Below, piece after piece: positions 29,384 through 40,166 of a DNA stretch of 64,000 nt; positions within the stretch are counted from its first letter, which is position 1, and each line of letters opens with the position of its first letter. A program made the position numbers and the translations under genes. Source of the stretch: Methylobacterium marchantiae (GTDB taxonomy: Bacteria > Pseudomonadota > Alphaproteobacteria > Rhizobiales > Beijerinckiaceae). The notes beneath the pieces were generated by a model. The model did no database searches. It was given only the letters and a program-made list of their open reading frames with translations, and was not told where the DNA came from. The stretch covers positions 48,543-112,542 of the forward strand of contig NZ_BPQT01000027.1 of NCBI RefSeq assembly GCF_022179405.1. The letters are read 5' to 3'.

Positions 29384-29666
29384 AGAGCTCTTCCCGCCCG
29401 TCTTCGTCTCGTTCGGACAGAACAGCCGAGATCTGCCGGTTCATGCGCCGAAAGTCCCGACCCAGCAACCGGGTGCGAGATGGTGTGCGCCATGGCCCAT
29501 AGCAACGTCGATCATGGTCAAAGCTGGGCGAAGACGAGCGGTTTCGTCCACTGGCGGATCGAGGGCGATCGACATGGGCATGTGCGCTTTCTGCGCCACT
29601 CTCCGGATGCGGTCTGGCACATCTCCGGGAGAGGCAGGATCCGTCGCATGACGCGCGATTCGCCCG

Positions 29667-30764
29667 TCACGCGGCCGCGTCGGAGACCCCGCCGCCGCGT
29701 GCCGGATCGGAATTCCTGCCTCGGCCGATCTCGGCCGCGATCCCGGTGGAGGCCAGGTTCTTTCCCTTCGCCTCGATCTCGAAATCCGCCCAGGCGAGGT
29801 GACAGGCCACCAGGGCGTTGAGGGCCCGGTTGCCCATCAGCTGCGAATGAGCGGCGATGTCCCGCCAATTGTGGCCGGCGGCGACCAGCGCCGCGTAGTC
29901 GGGCAGCCGGTCCGGGTCGTGCCCTTCCAGCAACGCCTCGCGCGAGAGGCTGACATTGGCGATCGGGCGGGTCCCGCGCCAGGATTCGCGGATGCGGGCG
30001 ATCCGGGGAACGTCGGGCTCGATATAGGAGCCGCCGCTCTGGACCCAGTGATGATGCAGGTCGAGGACCACAGGAACGTGGTCCGCCAGCTCCAGGACCG
30101 TATCGAGGCCGAAGGCGTTCTCGTCGTTCTCCACCGTCAGGAGATCGCGCGCCGTACGTGAGAGCTTCGGCAGGCTGTCCCGGAAGCCTGCGATGCCGGG
30201 GTCGCGGGCACCGACATGGATGTTGATATGGGCGCCATGCGGATGCCAACCGGCGCCGTAGCCCATCATCGCCATCAGCGCGGCATGGTATTCGAGTTCC
30301 TTGATCCCCTTCCGCTCGGCATTCGGGTTGCGCGAGGCGATGACGCAGAACGGCCCGGGGTGAAAGCTGAGGCGGACCCCACTGTCCCGCGCGCCCTCGC
30401 CGATCCGCGCCAGACCAGTCTCGACGAGGTCCACCACATCGGGTTCGGCATAGATCCCGCGGGCCACGTGGTGGGTGTAGCCGGGCAGGACGTTGCTGGC
30501 GATCCGCAGGAGCCGCTCCAGCGGCGGCCGGGCCGCGACCCAGGCTATCTGACGCTCCAGCGCCGCGAGATTGTGCCGGGCGATCCCCTCGAGCTTCGCC
30601 CGCCTCGCGGAGGGCGCGAGCCCGTCGAGATGGCTCATGGTGGTGTGCGACAGGTTCATGTGGAGCGTCGCCTCGCGGGCGGCCTTCAGCGTCTTGAAAC
30701 GGGCGGGGTCCCCTTCGAGCACGAAGGTGCAGCAGAAACCGAGACGCGGCGTGTCCATCATCAT
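29667..30764 (-). CDS. uvsE: UV-damage endonuclease (UvsE/UvdE family)
   Basis: The 365-residue TIM-barrel endonuclease nicks DNA 5' of UV photoproducts and other lesions, starting alternative excision repair. Family blocks are clear: start RLGFCCTF, SHTTMSHLDGL, RLSFHPGPFCVI, GAHINIHVGA, TVENDENAF (metal-binding Glu) and VVLDLHHHWV with the His/Asp metal ligands. ATG 30764 opens a run of three Met codons; no Shine-Dalgarno is visible, so 30758 is equally possible. The C-terminal 40 residues are variable. It is transcribed alone, divergent from a small unknown gene. Confidence 0.92.
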   Translation of the reverse strand: MMMDTPRLGFCCTFVLEGDPARFKTLKAAREATLHMNLSHTTMSHLDGLAPSARRAKLEGIARHNLAALERQIAWVAARPPLERLLRIASNVLPGYTHHVARGIYAEPDVVDLVETGLARIGEGARDSGVRLSFHPGPFCVIASRNPNAERKGIKELEYHAALMAMMGYGAGWHPHGAHINIHVGARDPGIAGFRDSLPKLSRTARDLLTVENDENAFGLDTVLELADHVPVVLDLHHHWVQSGGSYIEPDVPRIARIRESWRGTRPIANVSLSREALLEGHDPDRLPDYAALVAAGHNWRDIAAHSQLMGNRALNALVACHLAWADFEIEAKGKNLASTGIAAEIGRGRNSDPARGGGVSDAAA

Positions 30765-30989
30765 GGGGGGATAACGGCGTCGTCCCGCTTTGGTCTCGCG
30801 GACCCTTGCGCGTACCGGGGGCGGTGCAATGTCCCATCCGATCGTGCGGCACCGAGCGTCCCGTGAGGGCGCCACTTCCTCACGAGATCCTCACGCGAAA
30901 CCAGTCCGTTGCTGCTCGATCCTTTAGGCGGAACGGCCCAGGTTTCCGGCGCGGTCCTCGCATCGGATCGCGCGAACCCAAGACAGGCC

Positions 30990-31331
30990 ATGCCCCGAGC
31001 CCTTCAGCTCTCCCTCCCCCAGATCGCGGCCGCGCCGCCTCCGCCTCATAGCTTCATCGTCGGGCAGGACCGCCAGGGGCGCTGGGTCGCGGTGGAGATC
31101 CATGGTCTCGGCGGCGGCCTGTTCCGGAGCTGCCGGGACGCGGTCCATTACGCCGCCGGCGAGACGCCCTGCCGGCCCGAGGCGGTGCCTCTGTCGGCGG
31201 AACGGATCGAGTTCCGCCTCGGATCCGGCGCGGACAAACCGGGTGGCAGCGCCCCGGACACGGTCACCGAACGGAATCGCGTCCCGCATCCTCAGGCGCC
31301 CGCATCCTGTAGCCGACCCCCGTCTCGGTGA
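30990..31331 (+). CDS. small hypothetical protein, overlaps the end of kdpE
   Basis: The 113-residue protein has a core HSFIVGQDRQGRWVAVEIHG followed by GLGGGLFRSCRDAVHYAA, a pattern seen in short uncharacterised Methylobacterium proteins that place a beta-hairpin before a helix. The rest is low-complexity. ATG 30990 is preceded by acagg. Its 3' end overlaps the convergent kdpE end by 68 bp, which is unusual but possible. No function can be assigned; the C-terminal third may be spurious extension. Confidence 0.5.
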   Translation: MPRALQLSLPQIAAAPPPPHSFIVGQDRQGRWVAVEIHGLGGGLFRSCRDAVHYAAGETPCRPEAVPLSAERIEFRLGSGADKPGGSAPDTVTERNRVPHPQAPASCSRPPSR

Positions 31332-31968
31332 GGAGGATGCGCGGCCGCTCCGGGTCCGCCTCCAGCTTCTGGCGCAGGCTGCGGATGTAGACCCTCAGGT
31401 ATTGCGGGTCTGACGAGGCAGAGACCGCGCTCATCAGCTGCGAATGGGTCAAGGCCTTGCCCGCATGCTGCACGAACACCCGCAGGAAGTCGTATTCGCG
31501 CGGCGTGAGCTTCACCTCGGCACCGTTCACCCGCACGATCCGGCGAACGAGGTCGACGCTCAATCCGTCGACCTGGAAGACCGGCAGCTCGCCCTGCTGG
31601 GCGAGCTGGTGGCGCAGGGCCGTGCGGATGCGGGCGAGGAGTTCGCCCATGCCGAAGGGTTTCGTCACGTAATCGTCGGCGCCGAGATCGAGGGCTTCGA
31701 CCTTGCCCGGCTCGTCGTCGCGGCTCGACAGGACGAGGACCGGCAGGTCGCGATGTCGCTCGCGGATGGCGCGCAGGAGGTCGTGCCCGCGCATGTCGGG
31801 CAGGCCGAGATCGAGGATGGCGAGGTCCACCCGCTCGCGCCCGAGGAGGTCGAGGGCGGTCCGGCCGTTGGGGGCCTCGACGATGGTGTAGCCCTGCGTG
31901 GTCAGGCCCATGCGCAGCAACCGGCGGATGGGCGGCTCGTCGTCGATGACGAGGATGGTCAGGCTCAT
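31264..31968 (-). CDS. kdpE: KdpE response regulator
   Basis: The 234-residue OmpR-type regulator activates the K+-transport operon. The receiver has ILVIDDEPPIRRLL, phospho-acceptor Asp in LAILDLGLPDMRG and Lys in YVTKPFGM. The winged helix ends VYIRSLRQKLEADPERPRIL and TGVGYRM, the hallmark of KdpE. Its ATG overlaps the kdpD stop by 4 nt. It is last in the operon. Confidence 0.95.
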   Translation of the reverse strand: MSLTILVIDDEPPIRRLLRMGLTTQGYTIVEAPNGRTALDLLGRERVDLAILDLGLPDMRGHDLLRAIRERHRDLPVLVLSSRDDEPGKVEALDLGADDYVTKPFGMGELLARIRTALRHQLAQQGELPVFQVDGLSVDLVRRIVRVNGAEVKLTPREYDFLRVFVQHAGKALTHSQLMSAVSASSDPQYLRVYIRSLRQKLEADPERPRILLTETGVGYRMRAPEDAGRDSVR

Positions 31969-34694
31969 GCGGCAAGCTCCGGCCCGTGCCTCGGGTCGTG
32001 TTCCGGTGCGGGAACCGGCAGGTGCAGGGTGAAGACGGCGCCGCTCCGGTCGGTGCGGTTGGCCGCCTCGATACGGCCGCCCATGGCATCGATGAAGCCA
32101 CGGGAGATCGCCAGCCCCAGACCGGTCCCGGCCCGCACGCGGTCGCCCTTCCGGACGCGGTAGAAACTGTCGAAGATCCGCTCCAGATCCTCCGGCGGCA
32201 GACCTTCGCCCTCGTCGATGACCTGGATCCGGACGGCGCCGTCGTCCCGCTGGGCGCGCACGCTCACGGTGGAGCCCTCGGTGGCGTATTTCGCAGCGTT
32301 GTCGAGGAGATTCACCAGCACCTGCTCGAACAGGACCGGGTCGAGCCTGAGTGGCGGCAGGCGCGCGGCGATGTCCAGATCGACCCGGTGGCCGGACAGG
32401 ATCTTCTCCATCCGTCTAAGGGCGGTATCGACGATCTCAGCCACGTCCTGCGGGCCTACATTCGGCACCACGGCGCCCGCCTCCAGCCGCGTCATGTCGA
32501 GGAGGTTGACGATGAAGCGGTTCAGCCGCTCCGCCTCGTCGATGACGGTGGCGACGAGCTCGACCTTGGCGGGCGGGTCGAGGGCCTCGTCGAGGTCGCG
32601 CAGAGTGCTGGCCGAGCCGAGGATGGCGGCGAGCGGCGTGCGCAGGTCGTGCGAGATCGAGGTGAGCAGGGCCTGGCGCAGGCGGTCGGTCTCGGCGGCC
32701 CGCTCGGCCCGGTCGAGATCCTCCACCAGGCGGACGCGTTCGATGGCCAGCGCCCCCTGGTCGGACAGCGAATCGAGGAGGCGCCGTCCCTCCGGCGTGA
32801 GGAGCGGCCCGGTCCCGTCCGCGTCGAGGCCAATCACCGCGAGGATGCCGCGTCCCGTTCGCAGGGGCAGGAACAGCCGCCTCGCGCCGGGCAGGGTATC
32901 GGCACCGCGGCCGGCGGGGCGCTCGTTGTCGAAGGCCCATTGCGCGGCGGCGATGTCGGCCTCGTCGAGGAAATCCTCCGGCGGGTAGCCGGCCCGGACC
33001 GTGACCGAACCCGCCTCGGGCATCAGCAGCACCACACGGACCTTGAGCATCGCCGCCGCCTGGAAGGCCGTTGCCCAGAGCACGTCGTCGAGGGTACCGC
33101 AGGCGGCGAGCTTGCGGCTGAACCCGTAGAGGAGCTCGGTGTCGCGGGCACGGGCCCGCGATACCACCGCCTCCTTGCGCGAGCGCGCGGCGAGGTTCGA
33201 GACCAGCACCGCCACCAGGGTGAAGAGGCAGAAGGCGGCGATGTTGGTCGGGTCCGCGATGGTGAGCGTGTAGACCGGCGGCAGGAAGAAGAAATTGTAG
33301 GCGAGCGAGGCCGCCACCACCGCGACGAGGGACGGGCCCAGCCCGTAGCGCACCGCCACCGCCAGCACCGCGGTGAGGAGGACGAGATCGGCGTTCTCGA
33401 CGCCGACGAAGGGCTGGAGCGCGAGCCCGAAGCCGAGGGCGATCCCGACGGCACAGATGGCGAGGAGGAAGGGCCATGGCGCGATCGGGCGGGCTGGCGG
33501 GGCGGTCCGCACGGCCCTGGCGGCCACGGGGACGTCCTCCACGGCCTCGCCGGCGATGACATGGACGCTGATCGCTCCTGAGCGCCGCACGAGGTCGTGC
33601 ACCACCGAGCCGTTGACGATCTCGAACAGCCGCGAGCGGTCCGACTTGCCGACGACGACGTGGTTGGCGTTCGCCGCGCGGGCATAGGCGAGGATGTCGT
33701 CGGCGACGCGCCTGCCGCCGGGAATGGTCACCGCCTCGCCGCCGAGCCTGTCGGCGAGCCGCAGGGTATCGGCGATGCGGTCGCGCTCCGCCTCGGCGAG
33801 GGCGGCACCGCGCGGTCCTGCCACGGTGAGGGCGATCCAGGGTGCGTGGAGCCGGTCGGCCAGCCGCTTGGCGTAGCGGACGAGGCCGCTTCCGCGCGGG
33901 TCCTCGCTGACGCAGACGAGGATGCGGTCGCCGGCTCCCCAGGGGCCCGCGATGGCGTTCGCCTGCATGTGGGTGAGCAGCTCCTCGTCGACCCGGTCGG
34001 CGGTGCGGCGCAGGGCGAGCTCGCGCAGGGCCGTGAGGTTGCCGCGGGAGAAGTAGTGCCTGAGCGCCCGCTCGGCATGGCCGGCGACGTAGACCTTGCC
34101 GTCCTTGAGGCGCTGGATCAGGTCGTCGGGATTGAGGTCGATGACCTCGATATCCTCCGCCCGCTCCAGGATGCCGTCGGGCACCGTCTCGCGCACGCGG
34201 ATGCGCGTGATCTGCGCCACCACGTCGTTAAGGCTCTCCACGTGCTGGATGTTGAGGGTGGTGTCGACGTCGATCCCGGCTTCGAGCAGTTCCTCGACGT
34301 CCTGGTATCGCTTGGGGTGGCGGCTGCCGGGGGCGTTGGTATGGGCGAGTTCGTCCACCAAAGCGAGGGCGGGGCGGCGGGCGAGAAGCGCGTCGAGATC
34401 CATCTCGCCGAGCTCGGTGCCGTGATAGGGGACGGAGCGGCGGGGGATCGTCTCGAACCCCTCCGCCAGGGCCTCCGTCTCGGCGCGGCCATGGGTCTCG
34501 ACGATGCCGATCACCACATCGGTGCCGGCCTTACGCTTGGCCCGCGCCACCGTGAGCATCTCGTAGGTCTTGCCCACCCCCGGCGCGGCGCCGAGATAGA
34601 CCTTCAGCCGCCCCCGGCCGCGCTCTTCCCGGCGCGCCGCGGCGAGCAGCGCCTCGGGCGACGGCCGATCCGGATCTCGGCGGAGATCGGACAT
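31965..34694 (-). CDS. kdpD: KdpD sensor histidine kinase
   Basis: The 909-residue membrane kinase senses low K+ or osmotic change and controls KdpE. Domain order is complete: N-terminal KdpD domain with Walker A GAAPGVGKT (35-43), a universal-stress-like domain (about 250-370), four membrane helices (about 400-500), a GAF-like region, a dimerisation/phosphorylation box SISHDLRTPLAAILG (about 680) and an ATPase domain (NLLDNAAKYA, GTGLGLAISRG). It lies 25 nt after kdpC and overlaps kdpE by 4 nt. Confidence 0.96.
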   Translation of the reverse strand: MSDLRRDPDRPSPEALLAAARREERGRGRLKVYLGAAPGVGKTYEMLTVARAKRKAGTDVVIGIVETHGRAETEALAEGFETIPRRSVPYHGTELGEMDLDALLARRPALALVDELAHTNAPGSRHPKRYQDVEELLEAGIDVDTTLNIQHVESLNDVVAQITRIRVRETVPDGILERAEDIEVIDLNPDDLIQRLKDGKVYVAGHAERALRHYFSRGNLTALRELALRRTADRVDEELLTHMQANAIAGPWGAGDRILVCVSEDPRGSGLVRYAKRLADRLHAPWIALTVAGPRGAALAEAERDRIADTLRLADRLGGEAVTIPGGRRVADDILAYARAANANHVVVGKSDRSRLFEIVNGSVVHDLVRRSGAISVHVIAGEAVEDVPVAARAVRTAPPARPIAPWPFLLAICAVGIALGFGLALQPFVGVENADLVLLTAVLAVAVRYGLGPSLVAVVAASLAYNFFFLPPVYTLTIADPTNIAAFCLFTLVAVLVSNLAARSRKEAVVSRARARDTELLYGFSRKLAACGTLDDVLWATAFQAAAMLKVRVVLLMPEAGSVTVRAGYPPEDFLDEADIAAAQWAFDNERPAGRGADTLPGARRLFLPLRTGRGILAVIGLDADGTGPLLTPEGRRLLDSLSDQGALAIERVRLVEDLDRAERAAETDRLRQALLTSISHDLRTPLAAILGSASTLRDLDEALDPPAKVELVATVIDEAERLNRFIVNLLDMTRLEAGAVVPNVGPQDVAEIVDTALRRMEKILSGHRVDLDIAARLPPLRLDPVLFEQVLVNLLDNAAKYATEGSTVSVRAQRDDGAVRIQVIDEGEGLPPEDLERIFDSFYRVRKGDRVRAGTGLGLAISRGFIDAMGGRIEAANRTDRSGAVFTLHLPVPAPEHDPRHGPELAA

Positions 34695-34719
34695 CCGGGG
34701 GAATTCTCCTCGAGAGGGT

Positions 34720-35325
34720 CTATCGCGATCCGAGATCGTCCAGGGCGAGGTTCAAGGCAAGCACGTTCACGCGGGGTTCGCCTAGCACGCCGAGGAGCCG
34801 TCCCTCGATCTTCGACTCCACGAGGGCACGCAGGCGAGCTTCCGGCAGGGCGCGGGCCGTCGCCACGCGGGACACCTGGAACAGGGCGGCCTCCGGCGAG
34901 ATGTCGGGATCGAGGCCCGACCCGCTCGCCGTGACGAGGTCGACGGGGACGGGCAGTTCCGGGTTCTCGACCTGCCGGGCGTCGAGATCGGCCTTCACGC
35001 GGGTCGCGAGGTCGGCGCTGGTCGGGCCGAGATTCGAGCCCGCGGAATTGCCCGCATTGTAGGGCGCCGGCACGGTCTTGGCGGCATCGGCCGGGTCAGC
35101 GGCACTGGTGGCGGAGGGCCGGCCCTGGAAATAGCGCGCGCTGGTGAAGGACTGGCCGATGAGGGCCGAGCCGATGGGTTTGCCGTCACGCAGGACGATG
35201 CTGCCGGCGGCCTGGGACGAAAACACCAGACCGGCGATGCCGGTCATGGCCAGGGGATAGGCGAGGCCGGTGATGCCGGTGAGCGCGACGATGAGGACGA
35301 AAGCGGGGCGGAGCTGGGTGAGCAT
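34720..35325 (-). CDS. kdpC: KdpC, K+-ATPase assembly subunit
   Basis: The 201-residue subunit has one N-terminal membrane helix ([20 protein letters not shown]) and a periplasmic domain with the typical [20 protein letters not shown] and [20 protein letters not shown] blocks. It assists ATP binding and assembly of KdpFABC. A 213-nt gap with a 169-bp inverted-repeat element separates it from kdpB, unlike the usual tight spacing. Confidence 0.95.
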   Translation of the reverse strand: MLTQLRPAFVLIVALTGITGLAYPLAMTGIAGLVFSSQAAGSIVLRDGKPIGSALIGQSFTSARYFQGRPSATSAADPADAAKTVPAPYNAGNSAGSNLGPTSADLATRVKADLDARQVENPELPVPVDLVTASGSGLDPDISPEAALFQVSRVATARALPEARLRALVESKIEGRLLGVLGEPRVNVLALNLALDDLGSR

Positions 35326-35361
35326 GACGGTCTCGCGTGGTGTGGAGGAGTGGTTCGGGCT

Positions 35362-35530
35362 CCCCTTTCCCGGACGCCTGAAGCATCGGCGGACGGTGAT
35401 CCGGGAACCCGCGCGACAAGCGCCGCGCCAGCGGCTCGATAGGGACGTCGCTGACGTTTCGACGCTTCGCGACTTTTGATGCTGGGCCCCGGCTCACCTT
35501 CCGCTTCGCTGCAGGCGGCCGGGAAAGGGG
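35362..35530. repeat. inverted-repeat element between kdpB and kdpC
   Basis: The arms 35362-35405 and 35488-35530 are imperfect inverted repeats. The outer 12 bp (cccctttcccgg) are perfect, followed by matching blocks cgcctg, agc, gcgga, ggtga and ccggg, about 36 matching positions in 43-44. The spacer is about 82 bp. The element can fold into a long hairpin in the kdp transcript, and its size and ends resemble a miniature inverted-repeat or REP-type element. No flanking target duplication was confirmed. Confidence 0.7.
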
Positions 35531-35538
35531 TGCCTCGA

Positions 35539-37632
<2,094 letters not shown>

Positions 37633-37683
37633 GGGAGACTCTGAGGTCCGAGAAGGAGAGGATCGCGTGGGCAGTGCGCATTC

Positions 37684-37706
37684 CCCTCTCCCGCAGAGGG
37701 AGAGGG
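37684..37706. repeat. short palindromic hairpin inside the kdp operon
   Basis: A perfect 9-bp stem (ccctctccc / gggagaggg) with a 5-nt loop lies between the 61-residue ORF and kdpB. It resembles the short palindromes widely scattered in intergenic rhizobial/methylobacterial DNA. No T-run follows on the minus strand, so it should slow or process rather than fully end kdp transcription. Confidence 0.6.
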
Positions 37707-37716
37707 TGGGTTCGGC

Positions 37717-37902
37717 TCAACCCGGCACGGCCCGCTCGACGAGGAGGAGCGCGGCGTAGAGGGCCAGCGCCCCGAGGACGACGATGCCGGTGATCGCGAG
37801 CACGATGTCGGAGGCGCGTGCTTCGGCGGGACGGGCGCGGCTCGCGGAGCGGGGTCGGGGCCGGTGGCGGCCGACCATCCGCGGCGGCATGGCGTGGCGC
37901 AT
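37717..37902 (-). CDS. 61-residue single-span membrane protein between kdpA and kdpB
   Basis: The protein has a basic N-terminal half (about 30 residues rich in Arg and Pro) and one hydrophobic helix (IVLAITGIVVLGALALYAAL, about 33-52) ending LLLVERAVPG. Its ATG (37902) begins 2 nt after the kdpA stop codon, with gggagg 6 nt upstream overlapping the kdpA end, so it is translationally coupled. It resembles KdpF in being a tiny single-span protein but is longer and in a different place, while true kdpF exists upstream of kdpA. Not part of the classical operon; it may be an additional regulatory peptide of the pump. Function unknown. Confidence 0.75.
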   Translation of the reverse strand: MRHAMPPRMVGRHRPRPRSASRARPAEARASDIVLAITGIVVLGALALYAALLLVERAVPG

Positions 37903-37904
37903 CC

Positions 37905-39620
37905 CTAGCCTCCCGTCCCGAAGGTCTGGCCGGCGGCACCCGCGAGATGCTCGACGATCGGCCCGAGGGCGAGCGCCGGGAAGAAGGTGAGCCCGCCGAC
38001 GATCAGGATCACGCCCACCAGCAGCCCGACGAACAGGCCGCCATGGGTGGGGAAGGTGCCGGCCGAGGCGGGCAGGGTCTTCTTGGCCGCCAGCGACCCG
38101 GCGATGGCCAAGGCCGGCACGATGACGAAGAACCGGCCGAACAGCATGCCGATGGCGAGCGTCGTGTTGTAGAAGGCGGTGTTCGCCGTGAGGCCGCCGA
38201 AGGCCGAGCCGTTATTGGCCGCTGCCGAGGTATAGGCGTAGAGGATTTCGGAAAAGCCGTGCGGACCGGCATTGGCGGGTCCGGCGAGGCCGGCGGCGAC
38301 CACGGTGGCCAAAGCGGTGAAGCCGAGCATCATCAGCGGCAGGCACAGGATGGCGAGCATCGCCATCTTGACCTCGCGTCCCTCGATCTTCTTGCCGAGA
38401 TATTCCGGCGTGCGCCCGACCATGAGGCCGGCCACGAAGATCGTGACGATGACGAAGACCAGCATGCCGTAGAGCCCGGCGCCGACGCCGCCGACGATGA
38501 CCTCGCCGAGTTCCATGTTGATGAGCGGGATCATGCCGCCGAGCGCCGTGAAGGAATCGTGCATGGCGTTCACCGCCCCGCAGGAAGCGGCAGTGGTGAC
38601 GACGGCGAACAGGGCGGAGGCGACGATGCCGAAGCGGACCTCCTTGCCCTCCATGTTGCCGCCGGAGAGATGCAGGGCGTTCAGCACGGGGCTGCCGGCG
38701 CTCTCGGCGGCGTAGACCACTGCGATCCCGGTGAGGAACAGCGCGCCCATGGCGCCGAGGATCGCCCAGCCCTGGCGATCGTCGCCGACCATGCGGCCGA
38801 AGACGTTGGTGAGCGCCGCGCCGATGGCGAAGATCGAGACCATCTGCACGAAATTCGACAGGGCGGTGGGATTCTCGAACGGATGGGCGGCGTTGGCGTT
38901 GAAGAACCCGCCTCCATTGGTGCCGAGCATCTTGATCGCCACCTGGCTCGCCACCGGCCCGAGCGCCAGGGTCTGCCTTCCCCCTTCCAGGGTCGTGACA
39001 TCGAGATAGGGGCCGAGCGTCTGTGGGATGCCCTGGGAGACCAGGAAAAGGGTGTAGACGATGCAGAGCGGCAGCAGCAGGTAGAGGGTGGTGCGGGTGA
39101 GATCGACCCAGAACGACCCCACCGTCTTCGCCGAAGCGCGCGAGAAGCCGCGTACCAGGGCGATGGACAGCGCGATGCCGGTGGCCGCCGAGAGGAAGTT
39201 CTGGTGCGTCAGCCCCAGCATCTGCGACAGGTACGAGAGCGTGGTCTCGCCGCCGTAGGATTGCCAGTTGGTGTTGGTGACGAAGCTCGCCGCGATGTTG
39301 AAAGCGAGGTCCGGCGCCACCGCTGCCTGGCCGGCCGGGTTGAAGGGCAGAAGGTCCTGGACGCGCAGGAGCGCGTAGAGGACGAGGAAGCCGAACGCGT
39401 GGAACAGCAGCATCGCGCCGGCATAGGCGAGCCAATGCTGCTCCTGGTCCCGGTCGATGCCGGCGAACCGGTAGAGACCGCGCTCCACCGGTTCGACGAG
39501 GGGCGAGAGGAGCGTCCGCTCCCCGGTGAAGACGCGGGTCATGTAGCCGCCGAGGGGCTTGACCAGCGCCAGAACGACCGCGCCGAACAGCGCGATCTGG
39601 AACCATCCGTTGAACGTCAT
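37905..39620 (-). CDS. kdpA: KdpA, K+-channel-like subunit
   Basis: The 571-residue membrane subunit selects and translocates K+. Selectivity-filter-like segments are recognisable: [29 protein letters not shown], and [11 protein letters not shown] near the C-terminal filter. It starts [19 protein letters not shown] at ATG 39620, 26 nt after the kdpF stop. The TAG stop is followed by the start of the 61-residue ORF. Confidence 0.97.
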   Translation of the reverse strand: MTFNGWFQIALFGAVVLALVKPLGGYMTRVFTGERTLLSPLVEPVERGLYRFAGIDRDQEQHWLAYAGAMLLFHAFGFLVLYALLRVQDLLPFNPAGQAAVAPDLAFNIAASFVTNTNWQSYGGETTLSYLSQMLGLTHQNFLSAATGIALSIALVRGFSRASAKTVGSFWVDLTRTTLYLLLPLCIVYTLFLVSQGIPQTLGPYLDVTTLEGGRQTLALGPVASQVAIKMLGTNGGGFFNANAAHPFENPTALSNFVQMVSIFAIGAALTNVFGRMVGDDRQGWAILGAMGALFLTGIAVVYAAESAGSPVLNALHLSGGNMEGKEVRFGIVASALFAVVTTAASCGAVNAMHDSFTALGGMIPLINMELGEVIVGGVGAGLYGMLVFVIVTIFVAGLMVGRTPEYLGKKIEGREVKMAMLAILCLPLMMLGFTALATVVAAGLAGPANAGPHGFSEILYAYTSAAANNGSAFGGLTANTAFYNTTLAIGMLFGRFFVIVPALAIAGSLAAKKTLPASAGTFPTHGGLFVGLLVGVILIVGGLTFFPALALGPIVEHLAGAAGQTFGTGG

Positions 39621-39646
39621 GGGTGTCGATCCTTCAGAACCGCCGG

Positions 39647-39736
39647 TCAGAACCGTTCCGGGCGGACGAGGGCGTAGGTGAGGTAGGCGAGCAGCCCGAG
39701 GGTCACGAGGGCGCCGAGGGCGAGATCGAGGGTCAT
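39647..39736 (-). CDS. kdpF: KdpF, small stabilising subunit
   Basis: This 29-residue single-span peptide begins [20 protein letters not shown] and ends ALVRPERF, the characteristic KdpF ending. KdpF stabilises the KdpABC complex in the membrane. Size, composition and position directly before kdpA agree with the family. It is too short for many gene finders and starts 16 nt after the 27-residue ORF stop. Confidence 0.9.
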   Translation of the reverse strand: MTLDLALGALVTLGLLAYLTYALVRPERF

Positions 39737-39751
39737 GGTAGGGGCGCCCCG

Positions 39752-39835
39752 TCAGAGCCGGTCGCACAGGGCGGCGTAGCCGGCGCTGAGCGCGAAGAAG
39801 GCGAGGCCTCCGGCGAGGAACAGGATGTCGGACAT
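39752..39835 (-). CDS. 27-residue membrane peptide at the head of the kdp operon
   Basis: The peptide runs [20 protein letters not shown] and then AALCDRL. It has one hydrophobic helix and a short polar C-terminus, and is the first reading frame of the kdp operon, 15 nt before kdpF. Similar tiny peptides ending in a charged -C-D-R-L-type tail occur before kdpF in some other bacteria, from memory. It may be another accessory peptide of the pump. A gcgtccc stretch upstream gives no strong ribosome binding site, so translation is not certain. Confidence 0.6.
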   Translation of the reverse strand: MSDILFLAGGLAFFALSAGYAALCDRL

Positions 39836-40166
39836 GGGACGCAGGTCTCCGGATCGTCGCGCCGGCCAAACCGCTTCTCCCCACGGGGAGCACACCTGCG
39901 GGCGGGCATCCGCCGCGCAGGTCCGGGTTTGCCGACGGGCGATACTGGCCGGGATGCGCGTATGAATTCGAGAGAGGGCGAAGGCCGATTTTATAAGGAT
40001 GTCATCAAGATCGGCGCCGCGAAGCGGCGGCGGACGGCGGGCCGCCAGCGAAGGTGCCGTTGCCTTGCCGTGCGGGGGTTAGAGTTGACGGCGGACGTCC
40101 GGGCTGCCAACCCGGCCGCATAGCGGGTGCGGCCGATCCATCGGCCCGCAGGAGTAGCGAATCTTC
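39836..40166. other. divergent promoter region of kdp and psd
   Basis: This 331-bp gap holds the promoters of the kdp operon (minus) and psd (plus). An AT-richer patch near 39985-40010 (gattttataaggatgtcatcaag) is the likely kdp promoter/KdpE-binding zone; a TTGACG at about 40085-40090 could serve the plus direction. Assignments are tentative. Confidence 0.4.

Noticed and set aside
26603-29821. A 1072-codon open frame on the plus strand opposite the large HWE kinase
   Set aside because: The minus-strand kinase has full domain structure and intact motifs; the plus-strand frame is a GC-rich shadow with no recognisable domains.
31986-33581. Plus-strand open frame opposite kdpD
   Set aside because: Same reasoning; kdpD is complete and the antisense translation is low-complexity.
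37818-39677. Long plus-strand open frame opposite kdpA
   Set aside because: kdpA has intact selectivity motifs; the antisense frame lacks protein-like features.
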